Shown here piece by piece: positions 34,705 to 45,287 of a stretch of 64,000 bases of DNA (its first letter is position 1; the number at the start of each line of letters is the position of its first letter). Origin of the DNA: Maratus speciosus (lineage: Eukaryota > Arthropoda > Arachnida > Araneae > Salticidae); NCBI GenBank assembly GCA_963932465.1, contig OZ010788.1, positions 667,018,484-667,082,483 of the forward strand. The letters are read 5' to 3'. A program made the position numbers and the translations under genes. Below the pieces are notes generated by a model that was not told the DNA's origin, did not search any database, and was given only the letters and a program-made list of their open reading frames with translations.

Positions 34705-35712
34705 AAACTGTAAACTCTTATAGCGGGAGGTTTGGCAGCTATGCGCAAAATCACACAGTTAAAATGAGAAAAAATGTATCCGCTGATTACATATTTAAAG
34801 TATAAACAGTAGTTTATTAATTTCTTTATATCGAGTTCAATTTGTTCCTAAATTCTGGTGACCTTCAATTATTTTAGCAATTTAGCTACATAATTACTTG
34901 TCCGTGAGATTGTTAAAATCAATTTTTTGTTTTTGTTGTTGTCTAACTAACTACAATTTACGGTACTCAAACATCGGTACGTTTGACAGGTATGCGTGGA
35001 ATCACACAGTTAAAATGAAAAAAAAAATGACCTGCTATCTCCATATTAACAATATAAACGCACAATTTATTCATTTATCTATTTTTAATTCAATTTTTTC
35101 GTAAATTCTGGCAATTTTCAATCATTTCAACTTTCCAGCTACATAATCACTTTCAAATTTGTTGTTGTTCTGTTCCAACTAACTCCAATTTACGATAGTT
35201 AGGAGCAATGAGATGTCCCCACTGAAAGATTTGAGATTTGTATTTTCAATGGTCAAAAAGTGCAGTCCTCCCTCCCCGGAACCCTGTAATTCCCGCCCCC
35301 CCCGGAGCTACAGAAATCCCTCCCGGAAAAAAAGTGTCGGAATTCAACACTGCGTTAAATATCGGTAGGCTTGACAGCTATGCGTGAAACTCCACAGTTA
35401 ACCCTTTTGAAGTGCGGTGGGATATATTATATCCCACGGTGGGAGGTGGGATATATTATATCCCACCTAATTTTAACCAAAATTTGAAACAGAAATTGTT
35501 AATTAAATTTTACTTTTATAACTTTGCTGGAAAAAAGCTGGAAAATTGCCTTTTCTTATTTTGAAATACAAATTTCGAAAATTCCAGTGTGAATTCGACA
35601 TTACAGAAACATAATTACTTACAGCTTAAAAAGGTTAAAATGAGAAACAAAATTATCTGCGGACTAAAAATTAAAAATATAAACAGTAGTTTACTTTAAG
35701 ACTTCAGCACGT
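34705..35712. repeat. Tandem array, three diverged ~260-bp units
   Basis: Units contain gttgacag-tatgcgtg-aa, cacagttaaaatgag, tataaac-gta-ttta and ttcaattattttagc blocks, near 34725, 34980 and 35370. The third unit is interrupted at its TTAA by a miniature element (35402-35634). A C-rich insertion (35260-35345) separates units two and three. Confidence 0.85.
35398..35638. mobile_element. TTAA-type miniature element with doubled palindrome
   Basis: TTAA at 35398-35401 and 35635-35638. The left end is cccttttgaagtgc and the right (reverse complement) cctttttaagctg. Two subterminal palindromes stand side by side, GTGGGATATA-t-TATATCCCAC at 35417-35437 and a longer repeat of it at 35445-35467. 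The empty site cacagttaaaatgag occurs in the other two units of the host array (about 34757 and 35008), proving a TTAA target. Confidence 0.95.
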
Positions 35713-36054
35713 TACGCCATCTTTGATAAATTCCCATCGTGCGTAAGAATTTTTAGGAAATTCATTTCTTTTGAAACCATCCCATGAAGTAGAACCGACG
35801 TCGATATTGATGATCTTAAAAGTAAAAATTAATTGTTTTTCATTTTCACCCACCTGTTCCCACTTAATTCTTCGTATTTATTATTCACCTGTCAGCGTTT
35901 TCCTTCCTCTTTTTTTTATGTAATTTAATAAGTTAAGCAGGGCAAGAATCACAAAACTTTTGTTGAATGGCATTGATTGATTACGCCATTCACCGCAGGG
36001 TGTCGTGCATGTCGCAAGTTGTCACGCTAAGTGCCACGGCTATGAGTTAGTACT

Positions 36055-36172
36055 TGCTGACACCTCAATTTCCACGGATTTTGTTTGTTTCAGTGGGATA
36101 TTGTAAATGCTTGATCGATATGTCAGCTCGCTACACACAAGCTGTAATTTTAATGGTGAAGTGAGTGTGATA
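36055..36172 (+). repeat. Dispersed repeat (partner 38450-38570), copy 1
   Basis: Shares ctgacac-tcaattt-cacgg, gttt(c)agtggatattgtaaatgct and ctcgctacac-caa-ctgtaat with 38450-38570, same orientation. Unclassified. Confidence 0.7.
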
Positions 36173-36339
36173 AAAATAAAGAGTGACGACTATGCCGGTT
36201 TTCAGAATAATAATTTTGATATGGTAACGCACGTATTTATTATTCATTTCTTTTACACAAAAATTTAATGAATAAGTGAAATGTCAAGCAATATATTGTG
36301 CAAAAAGTCCGAAGGTGACATCTCTTTTCTTCGTAACCG

Positions 36340-36372
<33 letters not shown>

Positions 36373-36412
36373 TAAACACGCGTGAACGGCCAAAGAACTG
36401 CAGAACTTCCTT
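36173..36412. other. AT-rich DNA with A-run
   Basis: A pure A-run of about 30 lies at 36341-36370. The 77-codon minus frame is produced by it. Confidence 0.6.
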
Positions 36413-36622
36413 TTAACCCCTTGAGGGGCGGTGGGATAAAACATATCCCACCTAATTTAAACAAGATTCTCACCAGAAAATTTTAACTAAATTTTATATT
36501 TTTAACTTTGGAAGAAATTTATCGGAAAATTGCTTTTCCTTATTTAAAAATAATTTTTTTTTTATTATTCCGGTGAGAATTTAATATTTAGAGACATTTT
36601 TGCTTGCCTGTCAAGGGCTTAA
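36413..36622. mobile_element. TTAA-type miniature element
   Basis: TTAA at 36413-36416 and 36619-36622. The ends are ccccttgaggggc and (reverse complement) gcccttgacaggc. The subterminal palindrome GGTGGGATA-aaaca-TATCCCACC lies at 36430-36452; the interior holds tctcaccagaaaatttt and ttccggtgagaa. Confidence 0.9.
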
Positions 36623-36844
36623 CATTTAATACTCGATTGTTATCCATGTATCTGTAAGATGCAAATCGAAATTTGCATCTAATTTGATGCAAAACAGGCA
36701 AATTTGTCAAACACAGGAAAAACATGAAAGGTAATAGAAATAGAGTTTTTTTTTTTTTTGCGTTTTTTTTTTTTAATTCAAAAATTTCGAATTCATAACG
36801 GAAATTTTCAAAGAAGAATTTTTTCTTTGTGTAATCATGAAATC

Positions 36845-37963
36845 AATGTTGCCAGATAGTCAAAAGTCAATTTCCGCCAAATTTCTGAAATTTTCCCCAA
36901 ATCAGTTTTTTTTCCCCTTCAAAAGTCCCCAACTCAGTTTTTACTCAAAAAGGAATTTTTAAATTTTCAATTTACCACTATAAAAAATGTTTAAGTAATT
37001 TAAGCTCAAAAATTTTCCCCAAATCAAGCCTTTCTTTGCTTTTTGTAAATTGGGGAATTTTTTCAAACTTTTAAAGTGGGCTGAATGCATATTCTGTAGC
37101 TACATTAAAAGAATGAGAGAGATATTTTGCAGTGACAAGTTATTTTACGTTTGATTTTAGAAGTATTGTCTAACAATGTTGGATTATTTATTGTTACATT
37201 GGCAACATAGCTTTAGACAATCTGTTATCAGTTGCAGGACTCCCAAATGGTCGGCCAACTGAATACCAATATTATTTTAGAAAAAAATTCTTTTTAGATT
37301 TTTCTTATAAACCGCCCCGGAATCACCTTTGAAAGTTAATTCTAGCGCAAACCTACCATAAAATTTTCTGTGAAAATTTATTGGTATTCAGTTGACGGAC
37401 CATTTGCGAGCCCTGCAGTTGCGATTTGAATGAATCCGAGATGCTACGCTGTTTTAATTTTTGTTACATCCTTATACTGAAGTACATAATCATAATGTAA
37501 AGTATTTCCGCTGTATCAATCGATGTGTTTTTGTATATCACAAGAGAAAAATATCTGCTTTCCACATATTTAAATTAAAAATTTTTTTAAGTACGACAAA
37601 GGAATTTTTCGTTAAAGTCCTGCAGATTTAGCCACCTGCAGGTTTAAGCTGCTTAAGACTTTAGAGTCTCATGCATCTGTAATATGTGTAAACTGCAATG
37701 TAGTAAACAACGAATACGACCACATCCAAGAGAATAAAGATTGATATTTCCGATTTCTGGATTGTATTTTCGTTTTTCAAATCAAAATTGAGTTCGAGAC
37801 AGATCCAGTTTTTCTACAGGACTAAAAGAAATCTTTACAGAAAATAGTAAAAAAATCCCCAAGTTTTTCCCAAAGTTTTTGTAGTTCCCAAAAATTTCCT
37901 CACGAACTTCTTGTCCCCAAAACATTCCCCTAGAGGTTCAAAATCCCCAATCTGGCAACACTG
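36845..37963. mobile_element. Larger element with CAGTGTTGCCAG ends
   Basis: The left end is caatgttgccagatagtc; the right (reverse complement) is cagtgttgccagattgggg. Both flanks inside are rich in ttcccc(a)aa-type strings, in opposite orientation at the two ends (for example ttttccccaaatcag near 36892 and 37018, and caaaatccccaatctgg at the right). A 181-bp element (37235-37415) sits inside. It may be a fuller relative of the CAGTGTTGCC miniature elements. No coding seen. Confidence 0.6.
37235..37415. mobile_element. Miniature inverted-repeat element, 181 bp
   Basis: The ends are caggactcccaaatggtcgg and (reverse complement) cagggctcgcaaatggtccg, followed by caactgaataccaata in both. Flanked by cagttg at 37229-37234 and 37416-37421, a 6-bp duplication. 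Confidence 0.85.
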
Positions 37964-38449
37964 TATGAAATGTCTACCTTAAATAAAGAAAAGAATAGTA
38001 TAAGAATTTTCTGGTATGAATGAGAAATTTTGAAATAAAAAAGGGGGCCAAATTGGCTGCCTGGTGTTTATACTTCAACGCCTCACTTGCGCCCATACCT
38101 TCCTATACAATAAATGATTGTTACAGTGCCCTGTAAGTCCCCTTAAAGTTTGTGCCACGAATCTAGAATCAATCTGTATAAATTGTACAAATAAGGAAAT
38201 TACGTCGGGTTTTTCACAGAGCCTGAGCGCTGCCACAAGCGGATTTTTTTTAATGTATGTACGGTTTCTTAAATTTAGACACCAGTATTTTAAAAAGATT
38301 TCTCTTTCATCTCAAAAAAATAAAGCGGACAAAACTTAAAAAATATATTGGTAAGAAAATTCAAGGTACCGTACACACGCTGAAAAGAATGCGCCTTCGG
38401 CAGCCGCCATTTTTGTGTCAGAGCTCAGGCCTCTTTAAGAGCTTTTCAG

Positions 38450-38572
38450 GTAGTGTTTCTGACACTTCAATTTTCACGGATTTGGTGTGTTTCAGTGGAT
38501 ATTGTAAATGCTTTACGAATATGGCAACTCGCTACACGCAAACTGTAATTTTTATAGTGGAATTATTAAGGA
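38450..38572 (+). repeat. Dispersed repeat (partner 36055-36172), copy 2
   Basis: See copy 1. The 118-codon frame overlapping it (38257-38613) has no recognisable domain and overlaps repeats. Confidence 0.7.
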
Positions 38573-38600
38573 TAGCTTTAACCTTAATAATACAGATGTA

Positions 38601-39053
38601 CCGGGTGTCCTAAAAAGGACTGACTGATTTTAAAATTCAATAACTTGCAAACGGTGACAGATATTTAAAAAATTCTTGCAGCAGGGTTATGCATAAGGTC
38701 AAAAGTTTTTTTTACAGTGATTTTCGATTTTAGTTCGAATTACAAACAATAGATGACGCTGTAAGCAGTAGCCGCTAAATACAGGCTCAATTTTTCGGCC
38801 GATCTCTTCTTGTATGCGGAAAAATGATATTAAAATGTATTGAGTGGGTCCCAAAGGACCAAAAATCGAGCCTGAATTTAGCGTCTATTGATCGCAGCGC
38901 CATCTATTGTTTGTAATTCGAACTAAAATCGAAAATCACTGCAAAAAACTTTTGACCTCATGCATAACCCTTCTGCAAGAATATTTTAAATATTTGTCAC
39001 CGTTTGCAAGTTATTGAATTTTAAAATCAGTCAGTCCTTTTTAGGACACACGG
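38601..39053. mobile_element. Long-TIR element, TA-flanked, Tc1/mariner-type
   Basis: About 190-bp arms are near-identical inverted copies (ccgggtgtcctaaaaaggac at the left; right reverse complement ccgtgtgtcctaaaaagg). TA lies on both sides (38599-38600, 39054-39055). The ends and the TA duplication fit a Tc1/mariner-derived miniature element of 453 bp. The only difference between arms is scattered substitutions around the centre. Confidence 0.85.
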
Positions 39054-39422
39054 TATGTACGTGTGTTCAAGTTAAAAAAAAAAAAAAATCCCTGCCGGCT
39101 CGGGCCTACAGGCGGAGGTACATTTCGAAATTAAGTACTAAATTCACCAACAACTTAAATCAAGATTAGAGATAAACCCAGTTCCTTCACTAAGAATGAG
39201 CTCTAGGGAGCTAAACATTTTGTGAAAATTCTGATATACACGAATACACACACGTATGTATATGGAATAGGTTTAAAAAATAGCTAAAGCAAATTCAGAG
39301 AACCTCAAAGTGTTAAAATAAGTTAATATTTCCATAGTCGGGTTTTTATCATGTTTTAATACGTTTCTTCAAACTCACATGACGTTACCTATTCACCTGC
39401 TGAGGTTCATTTTATTTCCAAT

Positions 39423-39597
39423 ATGACGCAATAGTTTGTTTTTGTTTTTGATTCGTCAAACTATTTATTTCATTTTGAGTTTTCATGCGGAAATCTTGCT
39501 TTAGAAAACGTATGACGTAATATTCAATTTGTTTTCAATTCGTCAAACTATTTAATTTAACTTTTCACGTGAAAATCTTGCAATAGAAAAGCAATTG
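39423..39597. repeat. Tandem duplication, ~87-bp unit
   Basis: Two diverged copies sharing atgacg-aata, tttcaattcgtcaaactattta and gaaaatcttgc. It abuts the dispersed repeat at 39575-39665. Confidence 0.75.
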
Positions 39598-39868
39598 TTG
39601 TGGTGACAATTTTATTGCTTTTTTTTAATTGTTGGCAACTGCTATAACGAAAAATATTTATTTTTTCCTGTCATTGTTGTGTCAGAACTGGTTTTATCAG
39701 AATCATGTTAAGACGGTATTCAAAATTTTGAACTCTCCACATTTCCATTCCCTTGGGCCGATTTTGCCCATTTTCAATCCCCGCCGAGATATTAGCCATC
39801 TCAAAGTAGTTGGCGAGTTTGAAGACGATCCGTGCATAATTGCGACTTTTATCGTGCAGACAAAACTT
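39575..39868 (+). repeat. Dispersed repeat, copy 2, with unclassified extension
   Basis: 39575-39665 is the partner of 27369-27480. The continuing 39690-39860 segment (ttcccttgggccgattttg, ccccgccgagatattagcc) is GC-richer and looks like part of an older element, but no frame there is credible. Confidence 0.5.
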
Positions 39869-39869
39869 A

Positions 39870-39877
39870 GTACATAC

Positions 39878-39912
<35 letters not shown>

Positions 39913-39914
39913 CA
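39870..39914. repeat. (TACA)n / (TA)n microsatellite
   Basis: Five TACA units followed by about ten TA units. It generates the repetitive Tyr-Ile frames on both strands. Confidence 0.95.
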
Positions 39915-40540
39915 TAAACTTTTTGGTGGGGGTGATTTTGGGTTCCTGGGGTCCTATAATGAAAAGTTATGAAGGAATTTTTTAAAAGTCGCACCATGGT
40001 AACGACTGCAATAGATAGTGTTTCTTACGAAATCTACCTAAAAAAAAAAGACTGTAGGAAATAGAAAATACTTAGTGATTCTTAAAAAATATTCTTGCAT
40101 TCAACAATGTGGAACTTTCAGACGCACTCACGGACTTATTTTTAATCGTGAAAGAGTGAAACTAACATGCATGGCTATAGGAATGATTTGGAATCGAATA
40201 GCATTTTTCAAAAATATTACTTTTAAGTTATAAGTGGTTGTTATCTCATGATGACATTTATTGCACAGTAGTGTCTGGAAATTCGTTTCAAAACGTCAAA
40301 TTTGACAGCATTTTCTAAAGAATCCTCCGTCTTTATAGAAAAATAGAAAACACTATTCGAATGCATTATCTCTCAACAAGAGAACCAACCAATTTTATAT
40401 GTGTCAGACATTGACTTCTTGAATGTGTTATAAAGTTACGCGCTTAGATTTGAAAACAGCTTAAAGCAAAATTTATGAATTTTCCGTGTATAACTTTGAT
40501 GAATATATGAGGCTACTTTGTTAAAATTATAATATTTTCT
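39915..40540. other. AT-rich DNA without recognisable feature
   Basis: Nothing supported. Confidence 0.45.
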
Positions 40541-40779
40541 TTAACACGTTCACGTCGGCGCGGTGAGCCACACTGGACTGTCTCAGAGTTTGTCAAGTCT
40601 TCGGCTTTTTGCACACCACTTATTATTTTAGAGAAAATGTTGTTCTTTTAAATCGCCCAATTGTTCTAATTAAATAAAACAACATTTTCTGTATTAAAAT
40701 ACTGGTATCCAAAAAGCCGGAGACTTGGCAGCTCCGAGACATTCGAGTGTGACCCACCGCGCCGGCGTGAACGTGTTAA
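40541..40779. mobile_element. TTAA miniature element, CACGTTCACG ends
   Basis: TTAA at 40541-40544 and 40776-40779. The ends cacgttcacgtcggcgcggtg and (reverse complement) cacgttcacgccggcgcggtg are nearly perfect. The interior core (gcacaccacttattatttt ... aaaatactggtatcc) closely resembles that of the hAT-type element at 57638-57784. Confidence 0.95.
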
Positions 40780-40788
40780 TGTGAGTAA

Positions 40789-40968
40789 TTTAACACTAGA
40801 ACTACCAGAAATTTGAGTAAAGTTTTATAAAAATATTTCACACCAGAATTTTGATTTAAAACAGTTTAACTTTATTATTTAACGTTTTTCTTCTTTGTAT
40901 CTTTTAAACTTATTTCATAATCTAAATTCTGGTTTGAACCGAAACATATTCAGACGGTAGTTCTAATG
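40789..40968. mobile_element. TTAA-type miniature element, CACTAGAACTACC ends
   Basis: TTAA at 40789-40792 followed by cactagaactaccag; the right end (reverse complement, about 40968) is catcattagaactaccg. The interior runs cacaccagaattttgattt ... taaattctggtttgaa. The right TTAA is decayed. Confidence 0.7.
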
Positions 40969-41055
40969 ATAATTTACTCAAAGTTAGCATAAAACATAGC
41001 ATTGCTCAATTAATACAAAAAATAATTAGCTTGAGATTCGAACTGGTTAAGCAAT

Positions 41056-41477
41056 TTAATCATCTTTAAGGGTGGTAGGGTTTTTTTTTATGCCACCTAA
41101 TTTTAATCAAAAAATTGTACCAAAATTTGTGAACAAAATTTTACTTTTATAACTTGAAAAAAGCTATTTTATGTTTATAAGTCTGACCTCTAATAACATG
41201 ATTTGCATTAGACAGTGGTGTGGACTTCTCTCTCCTGCATTTATTCCTTATTTTATATTTTCGCTACTACTAGACTTAATTTTTGGCTCCATAAGATGAT
41301 ATATAACAACTCGTGTCCAGGGCGAGGAGTTGCCGGACAACTAGGAAGCCCCTTGTTCAATCACCTGTTGAACTGCTGTAAAATTGCATTTCCCTATATT
41401 CTGAAACAATTTTTTGAAAGTCCCGAAGTGATTTCAACACTATAGAAACGTAATTACTTGCCCCTAAAAGGGTTTAA
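41056..41477. mobile_element. TTAA-type miniature element with 210-bp insertion
   Basis: TTAA at 41056-41059 and 41474-41477. The ends are (tcat)ctttaagggtgg and (reverse complement) cccttttaggggc. Relative to its kin it has about 210 extra bases between about 41170 and 41380, GC-richer and unclassified, which also produce the 76-codon frame. Confidence 0.75.
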
Positions 41478-41659
41478 AGAGTAATGTAATACACAGTGCT
41501 CTCAAATTTTCCATTTTTTAATATTATATTTCCTAATACAAAGTTTTGTGGTAGGTTTCTACAATAATTGCAATAGAAATAACCTAGCTGTTAGGCTCCC
41601 ACAAAACTTTTAATAATAATCGAAAAGAAAGACTTTTTTATGAGAAAAAAAAAGGGGTA

Positions 41660-42476
41660 CAGTAGAACCCCGCTAATCCAAAATTCCGATTAATCCGAAA
41701 CCGATTTTATTTTCGAAAATTATACTTAAGAGATTAACTGAAAATATTGAGTTATTGTACTAAAAACAAAAAAGTAGTTTTTATACTTTTTACTAGGAAA
41801 TTTTCTGGGCTATAGGGTGAATGTTGGAAAAAACGTGTAAAAACTAAAATTAAACAAAAAATGGCAGTAAAGCATGTTTTTTCTTCTTTAAACAGCTTGA
41901 ATAGAGAAAAAATATTCAATAATGTAAAAGTATAACATATGTACACGAATATAAAATAAAAACATGCATAGGAGCCACCATAAAAAATCTCGAATATCAG
42001 TTTGTTTGCCAGTCAATATGAAATTTTTTTAAATGCAAAAAGCATTTAATTCAGACGATAAAATTTATTTTTCTTTTGAACAGCTTGATTTCGCAAATTA
42101 TCTACAGAAATGTCCTCCCCCCCCCCTCGTTGATGTAATGGCTGACCTATTTATAGATTCGCGATTTTGTACCGTTTGTAAGGCGTTGTTACGTAATTTC
42201 TTATTCTGAAGTTCTATTAGATTATTATAAGCATAAAAAGGGATAAAACAAGCAATACTTTTTTTCAGAAAGTCGTCCCGGATTATCCAGCATGCCGGAT
42301 TTTAGGATGCCTGTTTAGAGGATGTTTACTGTACTACTGAGTACTTAGAACTTACAATTTCTTTTAGCAAACACCTTTTTTATTTTCTATTTTTATCAAA
42401 ATTTCGGGTAATCCGAATTTTTTGTAATCCGAAAAGGCACCGGTCCCAATTAGTTCGGATTAGTGGGGTTCTACTG
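41660..42476. mobile_element. Pogo/Tigger-like element, 817 bp
   Basis: TA at 41658-41659 and 42477-42478. The ends are cagtagaaccccgctaatcc and (reverse complement) cagtagaaccccactaatcc, with repeated taatccgaa motifs inside each. Typical pogo/Tigger ends; the interior is AT-rich without transposase. A ccggattatccagcatgccgg string near 42278-42298 suggests a further nested end. Confidence 0.9.
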
Positions 42477-42478
42477 TA

Positions 42479-43240
42479 TTAAAAAAAATAATAATAACTT
42501 TTGGGAGTCTAGAATATATGATGGCCTCTATACTGTTCATCTGCGAGCCAATATTTCAATAGATTTTATTATAAAGAAAGTTAAAACTTTTATTTTGCCT
42601 CCAATAACTTATTTTCGAACACTAAGAAGTTTAGAAAGTTCATTTATTTTCAAAAGAAAAAAATAATTTCAGAGCATTTTCTTAGTACTTTTCCTTTTTT
42701 AAATAAATGTATATATTTCTCCTTTAATGAAAATTGCTTCGATTTAGCATAAACGTGATAATTTAGATTTCAGAAAATAAGAAGTGGCCTAGTTTTTACT
42801 AAAGTTTTGATGAAAAAAAAAATATTAGAATGTTTAATTTTATTCCTTCGGAATTGATTTTATTAAAAATGCAGATTTTAATTTAATATTTTATAAAGTT
42901 GTGCGTTTCTCATTTAAAAGTTTAAGCTGTTTAATAACCATCTGAGTTTTTATTTATTTATTTATTTATTTAAAAAAAAAATCCTGGCATTCTCAAAATG
43001 GTCATACTGAAACATCTCTTTTCCCTATTAGCTTACAGAAAAGGAGAAAAAAATAGCCAATCATGGAAAAATAACAAAAACAATTCTTTATGCAAATTTG
43101 ACGCCTTAGGGATATCTTATTTTGATGGATAATTAAAATAGATAATCTTTTTCTTATTTCCTTCTAAAACTAAATCTCATTCTTAATTTTTTTTAAAAAA
43201 ATTTTTATTTATTATATTTCATTTCAATTTACGTATTTTT
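42479..43240. other. AT-rich DNA without recognisable feature
   Basis: A (TTTA)n run lies at 42953-42973. Nothing else supported. Confidence 0.45.
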
Positions 43241-43577
43241 CTTTTTCACTTCCGTATCAGTGATTATTATTTACAACTTTCATTAACGTTTCAAAATTAG
43301 TTCTTTTGAATAAATAATTTGTTTCGTTTAAAAAATTTTAAATATCGATTGAAAACCATAGAGCTTTTTATCCCTGTACAATTTAATAAAGGATATTGCA
43401 TCGAACTACGACAAACGTGCAAAATCAAATTAAAACTGAGTATTTTTTTTTCACTTTCATATAAGTGATTATTATGTACAACTTTCATTAACGACTTAAA
43501 ATTAGTTCTTTTAATTTGTTTCGTTTAAAAATTTTTAAATATAGATTAAAAACCATAGATTTTTTCCTTTATTCAGT

Positions 43578-44951
43578 TTAACCTCTTGCGCTCTATGACG
43601 TACGTCGTAATATTGTGGTCATTTCCGAAAATGACGTACGCAGCATACGTCCTGATATCTGGCTTATCTTTTAATTAGACATTCCCAATTCTGGCTTAGA
43701 TGTCTTATATACCGGATGGCCGCCATCTTAGATGTTTTGAGATTTCTTGGCGATTTTATGTTGCGGTGTTTATCGATATGTGGAACCCCGTGTGACGTGT
43801 GTGTTTGGCGTGTTGTATTATGGCAACCCCTGAGAAGGTAATTTTCGGCTAGGATATTGTGGTTGGGGTTGGATTTCATGTTGTATTGTTCTGTCTTTTT
43901 GTTTTTATGTTAAATTTATTGGATTTATTTGATTGACTATTGTTTCTGTAGTCTGTTTAAACGCTCTTGTAGAAGTAATTAAGAAATTTGAGGAAATTTT
44001 GACGAAAAAGAAGGTTTGTTTACAAAGTGTCAATGCGTATTCATAAGCCTATTTTTGAAAATGACGGTGATGCTATGACAGTATTTCGTGCTTGAGCTTT
44101 GAAGAAAGCAGATGTCTGTTAAGGTATGTTGATAATTTTATGTATATTTGTTTGCCTTTCGAGTTTTTTACATTTTGAGATGGCTACACAGCGAGAACTA
44201 CTGAATTTTAAGAATGCTACACAGCGAGAACTGCTGAATTTTAAGAATGCTACACAGCGAGAACTACTGAATTTTAAGAATGCTACACAGCGAGAACTAC
44301 TGAATTTTAAGAATGCTACACAGCGAGAAATGCTGAATCCAGTGATGTTTTTTTCGGTTAATGAGCGCGTAGTGCTCATACAACGATTACTGATTGCCAC
44401 TTTAGCGAGTGTTTGTTAAGGTATGTTGATAATTTTATGTATATTTGTTTGCCTTTCGAGTATTTTACATTTTGAGATGACTACACAGCGAGAACTGCTG
44501 AATTTTGAGAATGCTACATAGCGAGAAATACTGAATACAGTGATGTTTTTTTTCGGTTAATGAGCGCGTAGCGCTCATACAACGATTACTGATTGCCACT
44601 TTAGCGAGTTTTGTTTATTATTTACGTTTTATTTTCGTTAAGCCTAACATGCGTATTAACCAGTGTTTGGCGACATTTACTACTTGGCGGAAAAGGAGTT
44701 TTCACGCCAAGAAAAATTCCAAGATGGTGGCCCCGGGAATTTATTACATCTGTTCCCGAATTCTCACCGGAAAGTTTTAACTCTTATTTTTGCTTTACAA
44801 TATTTTCCATAAATAAAGTAAAAGAAATTTACCAATTAAATTTTTGTGATGTAAATTCAAAATTTCTAAAAAGTAAAAAATCTGCCAGATACGGCAATAC
44901 TGGTGGCTAGTGACATACATCCGCTAACAACACTAGAGCGCTAGGGGTTAA
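43578..44951. mobile_element. TTAA element, 1366 bp, carrying minisatellite
   Basis: TTAA at 43578-43581 and 44948-44951. The ends are cctcttgcgctctatg and (reverse complement) cccctagcgctctagtg. A GACGTACGTC palindrome (43597-43606) and GACGTA-cgcagca-TACGTC lie near the left end. The interior is GC-richer than its surroundings on one strand, with a two-level tandem repeat (44108-44610). I see no transposase signature. Its size and content suggest it is a less reduced relative of the short TTAA elements, but it is not shown to be autonomous. Confidence 0.85.
44108..44610. repeat. Two-level tandem repeat
   Basis: A long unit (about 305 bp, 44108-44412, then a shorter copy of about 195 bp, 44413-44610) runs from ttaaggtatgttgataatt to attgccactttagcgagt. 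Within the first, a 33-bp unit (gctacacagcgagaact plus actgaattttaagaat) repeats at 44183, 44216, 44249 and 44282, with a partial fifth at 44315; the second long unit has about two. Since 33 is a multiple of three, frames stay open on both strands, so the repeated ATQRELLNFKN peptide is not evidence of a gene. Confidence 0.95.
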
Positions 44952-45035
44952 TAAAGGATATTACATTTAACTATGGCAAACGTGCAAAATCAAATTAAGG
45001 TCGTGACGGTCACGTCACAAATGTGTTCCTTACTT

Positions 45036-45287
45036 TTAACACGTTAAGCGCCACGTCAGTCGCCGGTGACTCACACTGAATTTCCGTTTAGAACGCGACA
45101 TTCACCGATGACTGACGATCTAAAATATGATATAAAACTAAAAAAATATATATTGTTTTAAGTAATTACTGTAAATTTATTTAAAATTTACTTAGCTTTT
45201 ATTTATTACAGGATTGTACTTTCTTAATAATTATTTAAAGCATTGTAAATTTTTCAGCTTCAGTGTCCGTGGCACTCAACGTGTTAA
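45036..45287. mobile_element. TTAA miniature element, CACGTTAAGCGCCACG ends
   Basis: TTAA at 45036-45039 and 45284-45287. The ends are cacgttaagcgccacgtcag and (reverse complement) cacgttgagtgccacggac. The subterminal near-palindrome AGTCGCC-GGTGACT lies at 45058-45071. The centre is AT-rich. Confidence 0.9.

Larger units (their letters stand above)
43247..45000. repeat. 205-bp tandem duplication, second copy split by a TTAA element
   Basis: Unit 1 (43247-43451) and unit 2 (43452-43581 plus 44948-45000) share gtgattattatgtacaac, tttcattaacg, ttagttctttt, gaaaaccata and gcaaacgtgcaaaatcaaat. The TTAA element 43582-44947 interrupts unit 2. Unit 1 keeps the empty TTAA at 43383-43386. Confidence 0.85.

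Noticed and set aside
38257..38613. 118-codon frame upstream of the long-TIR element.
   Set aside because: Overlaps a dispersed repeat whose other copy (36055-36172) does not keep the frame.
39629..39997. Three long frames on both strands.
   Set aside because: Produced by the (TACA)n/(TA)n microsatellite and repeat sequence.
44183..44340. Regular 33-bp repeats, looking at first like an array with constant repeats.
   Set aside because: The repeats are directly adjacent with no unique spacers, so this is a minisatellite, not a CRISPR array.
44119..44419. Overlapping 93- and 97-codon frames on both strands with a repeated 11-residue peptide.
   Set aside because: They are forced open by the 33-bp tandem repeat and have no initiation context, domain or conservation argument.
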